DNA from: Roseitranquillus sp963749675
GTDB lineage: Bacteria > Pseudomonadota > Alphaproteobacteria > Rhodobacterales > Rhodobacteraceae
DNA: 64,000 nucleotides
Direction of reading: 5' to 3'
NCBI GenBank assembly: GCA_963749675.1
Contig: CAVVNT010000001.1
Span: 372,001-436,000 of the forward strand
Shown here: piece after piece, positions 32,396-41,110 of the stretch
How positions within the stretch are numbered: the stretch's first letter is position 1
Layout of the letters: each line of letters opens with the position of its first letter
Position numbers and translations under genes: made by a program
Notes under the pieces: model-generated
Told to the model about the DNA's origin: nothing
The model's database searches: none
The model's input: the letters and a program-made list of their open reading frames with translations, nothing else

Positions 32396-33786
32396 ATGAA
32401 ACCGAAGACCCGCCAGCCCGAGCAGGATGATCTGCTGCGGCCGCGCCTGGTCGACCTGATCGACATGCGCCACGAGCTGGTAAAGCTCGAGACGCTGATC
32501 GAGTGGGAGTTCTTCGAGCGGGAGTGGGCAGGGTTCTTCCCGTCGGGCACCGGGCGACCGGCGACGTCGCCGCGGCTGGTGGCGGGGCTCCTCTATCTCC
32601 AGCACGCCTTCGAGCTGTCGGACGAGGCGGTGGTCGCAAGGTGGGTCGAGAACCCGTACTACCAGCACCTCTGCGGCGAGACCTTCTTCCAGCACCGCCC
32701 GCCGATCGATCCCTCCTCGCTCACCCGCTGGCGCCAGCGGATCGGTGAAGAGGGAGTGGAATGGCTGCTGACCAAGAATGAGGAAGAAGAGGAAAGGCCC
32801 CAGTGGGGCGTTTCCCTGACGAATGAGGCCGGTCGCGCCTCGGGAACGGTCGCGGACCGGAGCCTTGAGCGGGTGTCGGTCGACACCACGGTGATGGAAA
32901 AGAACATCGCCCACCCGACCGACGCCCGGCTCTACGAGACGGCGCGGCGGAAGCTGGTGGCGCTCGCCGTCGAGGCCGGCATCGAGTTGCGTCAGAGCTA
33001 TGCGCGCCTGGCGCCGCGGCTGGCGGCGAAGGCCGGAAGGTACGCCCACGCCCGCCAGTTCAGGCGGATGCGAAAGGTGCTGCGCACGCCGAAGGGCTAC
33101 ACCGTCCGGGTGATGCGTGATCTCCGCCGCCGGCTCGAAGACATCCCCCAAGGGCCCCTGCGCGAGCGCATCCTCGACATGCTGGTGCTGACCTCGCGGC
33201 TCCTGCACCAGAAGCCGAAGGACAAGGGCAAGCTCTACAGCCTGCACGAGCCGGAGGTCGACTGCATCTCCAAGGGCAAGGCGCGGGTGCGGCTCACGAG
33301 TTCGGCACCAAGGTGAGCGTCGCCGCCACCACCCGCGAAGGCTTCATCGTCGGCATGCGGGCGCTGCCGGGAAACCCCTACGACGGCCACACCCTCGCCG
33401 AGGCGCTCGAGCAGGTCGAGGTGCTGACCGATCGCCGCCCGTCCCTCGCCGTCGTCGACCGCGGCGACCGCGGGCACGGCGTCGAGACCACCCGCGTGCT
33501 GATCAGCGGCACCCGCAGGGGCCTCACGCCGGCACTCGCCAAGCTCCTGCGCCGCCGCAGCGCCATCGAGCCGGAGATCGGCCACATGAAGACCGACGGG
33601 CGGCTGACGCGCTGCCCGCTCAAGGGAACGACCGGCGACGCGCTCTTCGCCGTCCTCTGCGCCTGCGGCCACAACATCCGCAAGATCCTCGCCCGCCTCA
33701 GGGCATTTTTGGTCGTCCTGATCGCCGCCATTCTCGGCGCATTCAGACCCGACAACGCTCACGCAGCCGGCGCTGCCACCGTCTGA
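32396..33786 (+). pseudogene. IS5-family transposase, frameshifted
   Basis: The first frame (32396 to about 33300) starts MKPKTRQPEQDDLLRPRLVD and includes GRPATSPRLVAGLLYLQHAF, HRPPIDPSSLTRWRQRIGEE, VSVDTTVMEKNIAHPTDARL (first Asp) and ends near HEPEVDCISKGKARVR. A one-base shift near 33295 leads to the second frame, HEFGTKVSVA, LAVVDRGDRGHG and RRRSAIEPEIGHMKTDGRL (Glu). An unusual 15-residue stretch, NEEEEERPQWGVSLT, sits after LLTK. Both DDE halves are readable but separated, so it is probably inactive unless the shift is an error or is bypassed. Confidence 0.8.
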
Positions 33787-33791
33787 TCGGA

Positions 33792-33806
33792 TTGTTCAGG
33801 CTGAAC
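33792..33806 (-). repeat. Right terminal inverted repeat of the IS5-type element
   Basis: ttgttcaggctgaac, exact reverse complement of 32277-32291. Confidence 0.85.
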
Positions 33807-33949
33807 TCATTAAAAGGATGGCGCGATGACGCCGTGAAGTTTGTGAGGCTCGGGACGCGCGGATCTCCATCCTGGCGACGGCGATCATGCCGATACGCCG
33901 TATACGTTGATGCAGACCTGTCAGACGCCGCCGAAAATAAAGCTCTTGC

Positions 33950-34165
33950 AGACGGGGCGGGCCATACGTTTTCATATAGCTCCTGGGCTTCCGGATCGCT
34001 CTGCGGGTGACGCGGCCGCGCCGACAGCTTCGCGAAGCCGAGCCGGCGGAGGATCGAGCTCATCGTCCGCTCCGCCACGCGCACCCCAAAACGTCGCTCA
34101 ACCACGTCACAGAGGTCGATGCGCCGCCAGCGGATCACCCGGTCCGTCTCCTCCAAGTTCGACAT
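33950..34165 (-). pseudogene. IS630-family transposase fragment
   Basis: Read leftwards: IRWRRIDLCDVVERRFGVRV, AERTMSSILRRLGFAKLS and RPRHPQSDPEAQELYEN. This is the helix-turn-helix and linker region of IS630-type transposases. The DDE domain is missing and the frame is lost after ELYENV. The start of the element lies beyond 34165 and was probably cut by the IS1634-type insertion. Confidence 0.7.
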
Positions 34166-34249
34166 TTGCCGGCCAGTTTTCGTGTATCCGGCGCGTTCCG
34201 TGTTCGTGAATTCGAGAGGTTGTAGCCGTTCGGGGTGGATTTTGCCTCG

Positions 34250-35985
34250 ATCTGTGTAGTTGCACGCGACCGCCCTGACATGCGTTGCAATGCAGCTTCA
34301 TAGCAGTCTGCATTCCATGTTCACGCCCGTCACCGAGAGCGGCGGGCGCCGCAATCTGCAGATCGTCGAGTCCTTCCGCAATGAGGCCGGAAAGCCCAGG
34401 CTGCGCGTCGTCGCCAATCTCGGGCGCGTCGACGGAATGAAGGACGGCCAGCTCGACGCCCTCATCCGGGGCCTCAGCCGGGCCGCGGGACGAACCGGCG
34501 AAGACCGAGATCACCTGGGAGGGCGCGCGCAGTTACGGCGACGTCTTCGCCCGGCATGCGCTCTGGAAGGACCTCGGTCTCGACCGCGCGCTTGGCCGGG
34601 CCCTGCGGTCGGGGCGTCGCGGAACCGATGGGGAGGCCCTCGTCCGCGCCATGGTGTTCAACCGGCTGTGCGACCCCACGAGCAAGCCGGGCTGCCTGCG
34701 CTGGCTGGAGACCGTGGCGATGCCGGCAATGCCCGAGACCGTCACCCACCAGCATCTGCTTCGCGCGATGGATGCGCTGATGGATCGCGCCGAGCGGGTG
34801 GAAATCGAGCTGGCCAGACAGATCCGCCCGCTGGTCGATCAAGTCCTTGCCGTGGTCTTCCACGACCTGACCACCGTGCGCATCCATGGCGAGGGAGAGG
34901 TCGCGGACGATCTGCGCGCCTTCGGCATGAACAGGGATGTGGGCGGCGTCGCGCGGCAATTCGTCCTCGGCGTGGTGCAGACCGCCGAGGGTCTGCCGCT
35001 CATGCACACAGTCCATTCCGGCAACGTGGCCGGGACGAAGACCTTGCAGGCCATGCTCCGGACCGTGCTCACGCGCTTCCCGATCCAGCGCGTCATACTG
35101 GTGGCCGATCGCGGACTGCCGAGCCTGGAGAACATCGGTGAGCCGACCGCACTGGCCGACCGTGACGGCCGCGGGCTGGAGTTCATCCTCGCCGTGCCGG
35201 CCAGCCGATATGCCGAGCTGGTCGAGATCTTCCGCAGCCTTGCCTTCACCGAGGACGGTCTGGCCGAGGCGGCCTTCGCCGGTCACCGCCTCATCGTCGC
35301 CCATGACCCGCTGCGTGCCGGGGAGCAATCCACCCGCCGCCGTGCCCGTATCGCCGACCTCGAGGCCATGGCCGACAAGATGGCCGCCAGGCTCGATGCC
35401 CGGGATGTCGGCCGGACGGCCCGCGGTCGCCGCGCCTCCGATCGTGGCGCCTACAGCCGATTCACCCGCGCCGTGGCCGAGGCGGAACTGAGCCGCTTTC
35501 TCAAGCCCGATTACACCGCCGACCGCTTCGGCTACAGCCTGGACGAGGACGCCATCGCCGAGGCGGAGCTCTTCGACGGCAAGCTGGCGCTCCTGACCAA
35601 CGCCCCCGATCTCGGCCCCGCCGAGGCCGTCGCCCGCCACAAGGCGCTGGCCGACATCGAGCGCGGCTTCCGCGTGCTGAAGTCCGGCATCGGGATCGCC
35701 CCGGTCGATCATCGGCTGCCAGACCGCATTCGGGCCCATGCGCTGATCTGCTTCCTCGCCCTCGTGCTCCACCGCGTCATGCGCATGCGCCTGAAGGCCA
35801 GGGGTCACAGCGCCAGCCCCAGCACCGCGCCCGATCTGCTCGCCCGCATCCATCGCCATCAGGCCCGGATCGCCGAGCGCAGCCTCGAAGGAACAGCCCG
35901 CCCGACACCGGAACAGCCGGACCTCTTCGAGGCCCTGACCCTGCCCAAACCCGCCTGACAGAGCCCATGCAGTTACATTTTGTCC
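34250..35985 (+). mobile_element. IS1634-family element
   Basis: About 1.7 kb containing one IS1634-type transposase (34317-35958) split by a frameshift. The ends are approximate: sequences around tgtagttgca (left) and tgcagttacattttgtccc (right) are only partly complementary. It separates the IS630 fragment from the catalase gene. Confidence 0.7.
34317..35958 (+). pseudogene. IS1634-family transposase, frameshifted
   Basis: Starts MFTPVTESGGRRNLQIVESF and runs GKPRLRVVANLGRVDGMKDG in the first frame. A shift near 34490 moves to the frame with EITWEGARSYGDVFARHALW and, later, VVFHDLTTVRIHGEG (first Asp), RVILVADRGLPSLENIG (second Asp) and HKALADIERGFRVLKSGIGI (Glu), ending LFEALTLPKPA. The DDE residues all lie in the second frame; only the N-terminal about 55 residues are separated. 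It looks recent, with no other damage. Confidence 0.8.
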
Positions 35986-36148
35986 CAACCGGCCATGGCA
36001 ATATCAATCACTTACCGCTGTAGCTGTCGAAGTCGGCACCCCGGGGCCCCGCTCCAGCGGAAGGATAGGGAACGAATGTCGCGCGGCCCGAGTTGCTGGA
36101 CAATCCGACCGACGCGTCTGGCCGGTCAAGATCGAAGGGAATTGCAGC

Positions 36149-38251
36149 ATGGCGGATCAGAAGCGGGCTCAGCAGGCGAGCCCCGAACACGCTTTCCACG
36201 ACCGCGGACAAGGCGGCGAATACCACCAGCAGGCCGAGCAGGGGGCCGAGCGGCTGACCACCGCTCAGGGTATCACGGTTTCCGACAACCAGAACAGCCT
36301 GAAGGCTGGCGCACCGGGACCGACGCTTTTCGAGGATTTCGTCCTGCGCGAGAAGATCTTCCACTTCGACCACGAGCGGATCCCCGAGCGCGTCGTCCAT
36401 GCCCGCGGCTTCGGCGCGAAGGGGACCTTCGAATGCGCCCGTGACTTGTCCGACGTCACCCGCGCTGCACCATTCCAGAAGAAAGGCAAGAAGACCGAGG
36501 TCTTCGTGCGATTCTCGACGGTCGCGGGATCAAAGGGGTCGCCCGACCTCGCCCGCGACGTCCGCGGCTTCGCGACCAAGTTCTACACCGAAGAGGGCAA
36601 CTGGGATCTCGTCGGCAACAACATCCCCGTCTTCTTCATCCAGGACGCAATCAAGTTTCCCGACCTCATTCATGCCGTGAAGCCTGAGCCCGATACCGGC
36701 TATCCGCAGGCGCAGTCGGCGCACGACAACTTCTGGGACTACATATCGCTGACGCCCGAGGCGATGCACATGATCATGTGGATCATGTCGGACCGTGCGA
36801 TCCCGCGCTCGTTCTCGACGATGGAGGGCTTCGGCGTCCACACCTTCCGCTTGGTCAACGCCGAGGGCAAGTCTACCTTCGTCAAGTTCTTCTGGAAGCC
36901 GCACATGGGCCTGCAGTCCAAGGTCTGGAACGAGGCGGTCAAGACAAATGGCGCCGACCCCGACCGTCACCGCCGCATCACGTGGGAGGAGATCACCGAG
37001 GGCTCGCCGCCGGCGTGGGATCTGTGCGTGCAGCTCTTCGACCAGGCCTTCGCTGACAGCTTCGAGTTCGACATCCACGACGCAACGAAGATCATCCCCG
37101 AGGAGGTGCTGAAGCCCGAGGTTGTGGGCACCATGACCCTCGACCGGGTGGTCGACAACTTCTTCGCCGAGACCGAGCAGGTGGCGTTCTGCACCCAGAA
37201 CGTGGTGCCGGGCATCGACTTCACGGACGACCCGCTGCTGCAGGGCCGGAACTTCTCCTACCTCGATACGCAACTCAAGCGCCTGGGCAGCCCCAACTTC
37301 ACCAAGATCCCCGTGAACTCCCCCAAGGGCTGCCCCGTCTCGAACTACCAGCAGGACGGGCACATGCAGGTGGCGCAGCCGATCAAGGGGCGCGTGAACT
37401 ATGAGCCGAACGGCTGGGGCGAGGGCCCGCGCGAGCATCCGCTCGAGGGCTACACGAGCTTCCGCCAGCAGGTGCAGGGCGAAAAGACGCGGCTGCGGCC
37501 GGAAAGCTTCAACGACCACTACAGCCAGGCAAGGCTGTTCTACGTCAGCCAGACCGAGGTCGAGCGGAACCACATCCGCGACGCCCTCGTGTTCGAACTT
37601 TCGAAGTGCGAGATGGAGGCGGTCCGAGTACGCATCGTCTCGCACCTGCTCAACATCGACGAGGGTCTGGCCAAGGGCGTCGCCGAACGTCTCGGGATCG
37701 CCGAGATGCCGAAGCCCGCACCGGCCGCGCAGCGGACGCGGACCGATCTCGAGGCATCGCCGGCGCTCAGCATCGTGCTGAACGGCCCCGACAGCTTCAA
37801 GGGCCGCACGATCGGGGTCCTCGTCTCGGACGGCGCGGACGCGGGTCTGCTCGGTAGCCTGAAGGCGGCGGCTGAAGCCGAGGGGGCGAAGCTGAAGATC
37901 GTCGCGCCCAGAATCGGCGGCATCACCGACAGTGGCGGCACGCAGTGGCCGGCGGACGAGAAGGTCGATGGCGGCCCCTCGGTACTCTTCGACGCAGTGG
38001 CAATTATTCCCGGTGCCGAGAGCGTCGGCCAGCTCGTCACCAACCCGACTGCACACGACTTCCTCAAGGACGCCTTCGCGCACTCCAAGTTCATCGCGCT
38101 TGCGACGGCGGCGGATGAGCTGGTGAAGGCGGTCTGCCTCGAAAGCAAGCTCGACGGCGGCTGCTTCTCGATCGGCGATCCCGACTCCGCCAAGGACTTC
38201 GTCGAGGCGTGTTCCAAGCTTCGTTTCTGGGATCGCGAACTCGCGGGATAG
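36149..38251 (+). CDS. katE: Large-subunit (clade 2) catalase, HPII type
   Basis: A 700-residue heme catalase that splits hydrogen peroxide. Active-site region RIPERVVHARGFGAKGTFEC (catalytic His), GNNIPVFFIQDAIKFPDLIH (catalytic Asn) and the heme-ligand segment GRNFSYLDTQLKRLGSPNF (Tyr). After about residue 550 there is the extra flavodoxin/class I amidotransferase-like domain (FKGRTIGVLVSDGADAGLL ... FIALATAADELVKAVCLES) that marks large-subunit catalases. Length is close to the family norm (about 700-750). It follows the IS cluster directly; its native promoter must lie in the 190 bases after 35958. Confidence 0.95.
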   Translation: MADQKRAQQASPEHAFHDRGQGGEYHQQAEQGAERLTTAQGITVSDNQNSLKAGAPGPTLFEDFVLREKIFHFDHERIPERVVHARGFGAKGTFECARDLSDVTRAAPFQKKGKKTEVFVRFSTVAGSKGSPDLARDVRGFATKFYTEEGNWDLVGNNIPVFFIQDAIKFPDLIHAVKPEPDTGYPQAQSAHDNFWDYISLTPEAMHMIMWIMSDRAIPRSFSTMEGFGVHTFRLVNAEGKSTFVKFFWKPHMGLQSKVWNEAVKTNGADPDRHRRITWEEITEGSPPAWDLCVQLFDQAFADSFEFDIHDATKIIPEEVLKPEVVGTMTLDRVVDNFFAETEQVAFCTQNVVPGIDFTDDPLLQGRNFSYLDTQLKRLGSPNFTKIPVNSPKGCPVSNYQQDGHMQVAQPIKGRVNYEPNGWGEGPREHPLEGYTSFRQQVQGEKTRLRPESFNDHYSQARLFYVSQTEVERNHIRDALVFELSKCEMEAVRVRIVSHLLNIDEGLAKGVAERLGIAEMPKPAPAAQRTRTDLEASPALSIVLNGPDSFKGRTIGVLVSDGADAGLLGSLKAAAEAEGAKLKIVAPRIGGITDSGGTQWPADEKVDGGPSVLFDAVAIIPGAESVGQLVTNPTAHDFLKDAFAHSKFIALATAADELVKAVCLESKLDGGCFSIGDPDSAKDFVEACSKLRFWDRELAG

Positions 38252-38301
38252 CTTCTTGGCGAGGCGAAAGCCGTTGGGCCGCCAGCGTCTTCTCTTGAGT
38301 A

Positions 38302-38340
38302 TGGCGGCCGGATCGCGGTTCCGCCGATCCGGCCGCGCCA
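38302..38340 (+). terminator. Hairpin downstream of katE
   Basis: tggcggccggatc pairs with gatccggccgcgcca (a small bulge), and an inner gcgg/ccgc closes the loop. It sits 50 bases after the katE stop without a T-run. The rest of 38252-38598, between convergent katE and the CDF gene, shows no gene I can support. Confidence 0.6.
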
Positions 38341-38598
38341 TCACCCATCCCGCGGTGCCCCCCACCGCTACGTTCGTCATCAGCGCGGCGTTACCGGAAG
38401 TATGGCGTGCGAGCTCCACCCCGAGGTGTCCACGTGGTTTGGGCGGTTATCGACGGCGCCATCCGCAACCTCGACGTGCAAGCTCGACCCGGACGCCATC
38501 GCGCACAATATCTGCGCCTCACCGCCCAGCCGCGCTAGGTTTGGTAAAACGACATCAACCTGCGTCCTTGGGTGGAGTAGTTTCGAGCGCCACTCTGG

Positions 38599-39513
38599 TT
38601 AATGTCCGATCGTCGACGCCGCCTCGCAGCGGGTCTTCTCGGTCTCCATCTCGACGGTCGCGTGGCCGATGCCGAAACGCTCCGTCAACATCGCACGCAA
38701 GCGGGCGCGCACCCGATCCCGCTGACCCTCCGACGAGACCACAACGTGCGCCTCAAGCGCCGTCTCCATCTCATCCATCTGCCACAGATGGAGGTGATGC
38801 ACCTCATCGACGTGATCCTCCGACTCCATCGCCGCCAGCACATCACGGGCGGTTGGCTCAGGCGGCGCGCCTTGCATCAGGATACGGATCACCGGCCCGA
38901 TACCCTGCGCCGCGTGCCACAGGATGTAGCCCGAGATCATCAGCGTCACCGCCGGATCGACGAGGCGCCAGTCGTAAAGCAGGATCACCACGCCCGAAAC
39001 GATCACGGCGACCGACCCCAGCGCGTCGGCCACATTGTGCAGGAACGCCGCGCGGATGTTCGCCGACCCCTTTCGCATCCCCACCAGCAGCAAGGCGGTC
39101 ACCGTGTCGATCACCAGCGCGATCGCGGCGACCCAGACGACGATCCACCCCTCCACCGGCTGCGGATCGAAGATGCGCTGCACCCCCTCCCAGCCGAGCC
39201 AGAGCGCGACGACCACGAGCGTCGTGTAGTTTACCAGCGCCGCCACGAGCTCTGCCCGGCCATAGCCGAACGTCATCTTCGCATCGGCAGGTCGTCGTGC
39301 TATCCGCCGCGCCATCCACGCGACACCCAGCGACACCGCGTCGGAGAGATTGTGGATCGCGTCGGCGATGAGCGCGAGCGAGCCCGAGAACAGGCCCGCG
39401 ACGATCTGCGCGACGGTCAGCCCGACATTGACGACAATCGCAAGCGCCACGCGCCGGTCCCCGGCATCGGGATCGACATGGACGTGACTGTGGCCTTGGT
39501 GATCATGCGACAT
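38599..39513 (-). CDS. CDF-family cation efflux protein (ZitB/CzcD type)
   Basis: 304 residues, inner-membrane metal/proton antiporter, probably exporting Zn2+ and similar ions. The N-terminus is His-rich (HDHQGHSHVHVD). Six membrane helices; the transport-site residues are in IADAIHNLSDAVSLG (helix II) and LHNVADALGSVAV (helix V). The cytoplasmic C-terminal domain contains VDEVHHLHLWQMDEMETALE, typical of ZitB-type proteins. It is convergent with katE. No metal regulator is adjacent. Confidence 0.92.
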   Translation of the reverse strand: MSHDHQGHSHVHVDPDAGDRRVALAIVVNVGLTVAQIVAGLFSGSLALIADAIHNLSDAVSLGVAWMARRIARRPADAKMTFGYGRAELVAALVNYTTLVVVALWLGWEGVQRIFDPQPVEGWIVVWVAAIALVIDTVTALLLVGMRKGSANIRAAFLHNVADALGSVAVIVSGVVILLYDWRLVDPAVTLMISGYILWHAAQGIGPVIRILMQGAPPEPTARDVLAAMESEDHVDEVHHLHLWQMDEMETALEAHVVVSSEGQRDRVRARLRAMLTERFGIGHATVEMETEKTRCEAASTIGH

Positions 39514-39584
39514 CTTTTCAGCAATCTAGTTCGCGCTGGGCGCTAGGAACACCCCTGCGGTACCCTGACCTGTGTCGGCCCGCT

Positions 39585-40844
39585 TCATTCCTCAAATGTG
39601 GCGCAAACGGTCGTTCCACCTTGCGGCTCAATGACCGCGTCCAGGGCCGCAATCGCGCGGGTCACTTCCTCCTCGCTGGTGTAGTGCAGCAGGCTCAGGC
39701 GCAGCGCGCCCATCGCGGGATCGACGCCGAGTGCCTCCAGCGCGCGCCAGGCGTAGAAGTGCCCGGCGCCCGCGATGATCCCCTGTTTCGCCAGCGCCGC
39801 CGCGACCGGCTCCGCGTCACCGCCGAGATCGAGCGCCACCGTCGGGGCGCGGCGAGAGGGCTGACGGGGGCCGAGCAGCCTCACGTCGTTCTTCGCGGCC
39901 GCCCAGTCGAGCAGGGGCGCAACCAGCTCTTCCTCCCGCGCGCGGATCAGGTCGTGAAGGGCGCGGGCGCGCGCCGCCGGCTCCACCTGGTCGTGGTGGT
40001 GGTGGGCGTGCAGCGCGTCGATGTAGTCCGCGATGCCCGCGCATGCCGCCACCTGGGCGTGGTCCGGACCCGCAGGCGCGAACCGCTTCACCGGGTCGTC
40101 CGCGTTGAAGAAGTGACACTGCGCCGGCAGCCGGTCGGCCACCTCTCGGCGGATCGCCATCAGGCCCTGGTGTGGCCCCCACGTCTTGTAGGCCGAGAAA
40201 AGATAGATGTCGCAGCCCAGCGCGGCGATGTCCGGCAGGCCGTGCGGCGCGTAGCTTACCCCATCGACACAGGTCAGAACCCCGGCCTCGCGCGCCATGC
40301 CCGTAATCGTCGCGACATCGTTGATCTCGGCCACCACGTTCGAGGCATGCGGAAAGCACAGCAACGTGGCACCCGGGAGCAGCGGCTCGAGCGCGCCTGG
40401 GTCGAGCGATCCGGTCGCGGGGTCGATCCGCCACTCCCGCAGTTCGACACCATCCTCCGCCAGGCGGCGCCATGGTCCGGAATTCGCCTCGTGGTCCTGC
40501 TGCGTGACGATGATCGCGCCGCCGCCGCGCATCATCTGCCGGAACGCCTGCGCCAGGACGTAGGTGTTCGCCGTGGTCGAGGGGCCGAACGACAGCTCGT
40601 CCCGCCCCACGTTCAAGAGCGCGGCGAGACGAGTGCGGGCCTCATCCATCTCCTCTCCGCCGAGACGGGTCGGGTCGGCCGCGCCATACGGCTGCATCTT
40701 GCGCTCACGGTAGAAACGGTTCAGCCGATCGGTGACCTGCCGGCAGGGGTAGGACCCGCCGGCGTTCTCGAAAAACGCCCAATCGGCGAGCGCCGGCTCG
40801 GTGAAGGCTGGAAACTGGCGGCGGATGAAGTCGATGTCGAGCAT
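39585..40844 (-). CDS. Class V aminotransferase / cysteine desulfurase-like protein
   Basis: 419 residues, PLP-dependent. Landmarks: FENAGGSYPCRQVTDRLNRF (N-terminal substrate loop), SFGPSTTANTYVLAQAF (phosphate binding), QQDHEANSGPWRRLAE, VDGVSYAPHGLPDIAAL, and the PLP Lys in FSAYKTWGPHQGL. The C-terminus has GIIAGAGHFYAWRALEALG. Group members act as cysteine desulfurases or related lyases; the catalytic Cys of SufS/IscS is not obvious, so the reaction is uncertain. Monocistronic, with a 266-base spacer to the BCCT gene that shows nothing recognisable. Confidence 0.85.
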   Translation of the reverse strand: MLDIDFIRRQFPAFTEPALADWAFFENAGGSYPCRQVTDRLNRFYRERKMQPYGAADPTRLGGEEMDEARTRLAALLNVGRDELSFGPSTTANTYVLAQAFRQMMRGGGAIIVTQQDHEANSGPWRRLAEDGVELREWRIDPATGSLDPGALEPLLPGATLLCFPHASNVVAEINDVATITGMAREAGVLTCVDGVSYAPHGLPDIAALGCDIYLFSAYKTWGPHQGLMAIRREVADRLPAQCHFFNADDPVKRFAPAGPDHAQVAACAGIADYIDALHAHHHHDQVEPAARARALHDLIRAREEELVAPLLDWAAAKNDVRLLGPRQPSRRAPTVALDLGGDAEPVAAALAKQGIIAGAGHFYAWRALEALGVDPAMGALRLSLLHYTSEEEVTRAIAALDAVIEPQGGTTVCATFEE

Positions 40845-41110
40845 GGCACCGCTTGATCAGGACCGGCCGCCAAGCGCAACCCTCCGAAGCCGGACGAAAT
40901 TGCAGGCAGGTCCCGCCACGTCGCGACGTCGAGCAAGTGAAGGGAAGTCCGGCGCGGAGACAATCCACACCGATCACCAAAGCCGTGGTGCATTTCTCGC
41001 AAGCCCACACCGCGGCGCAGGCAGGAACTTGAGCCAACCCGCATGAGGGACATCTGACAGGCCGACGAGGCGACAGGGTGGCCGCCTCGTCCCGCACGGT
41101 GCAGGCATTC

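Larger units (their letters stand above)
32277..33806 (+). mobile_element. IS5-family element with perfect terminal repeats
   Basis: About 1,530 bases bounded by perfect 15-base inverted repeats, gttcagcctgaacaa at 32277-32291 and its complement at 33792-33806. It holds one transposase interrupted by a frameshift. The three bases flanking the ends are tta and tca, so no clean target duplication is visible. Its left end abuts an inverted remnant of a related element. Confidence 0.85.

Noticed and set aside
32271..33812. Target-site duplication around the IS5-type element
   Set aside because: The flanking trinucleotides are tta and tca, which do not match, and the left flank is itself IS-derived.
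34474..35988. Long antisense frame over the IS1634-type transposase (504 codons)
   Set aside because: The sense strand carries the recognisable DDE transposase; the antisense frame is a GC-skew shadow with repetitive Gly/His-rich sequence.
36530..38419. Very long open frame antisense to katE (629 codons)
   Set aside because: It mirrors the codon pattern of a GC-rich gene on the other strand; the katE frame has full catalase motifs while the antisense frame has low-complexity His/Arg/Leu-rich sequence.
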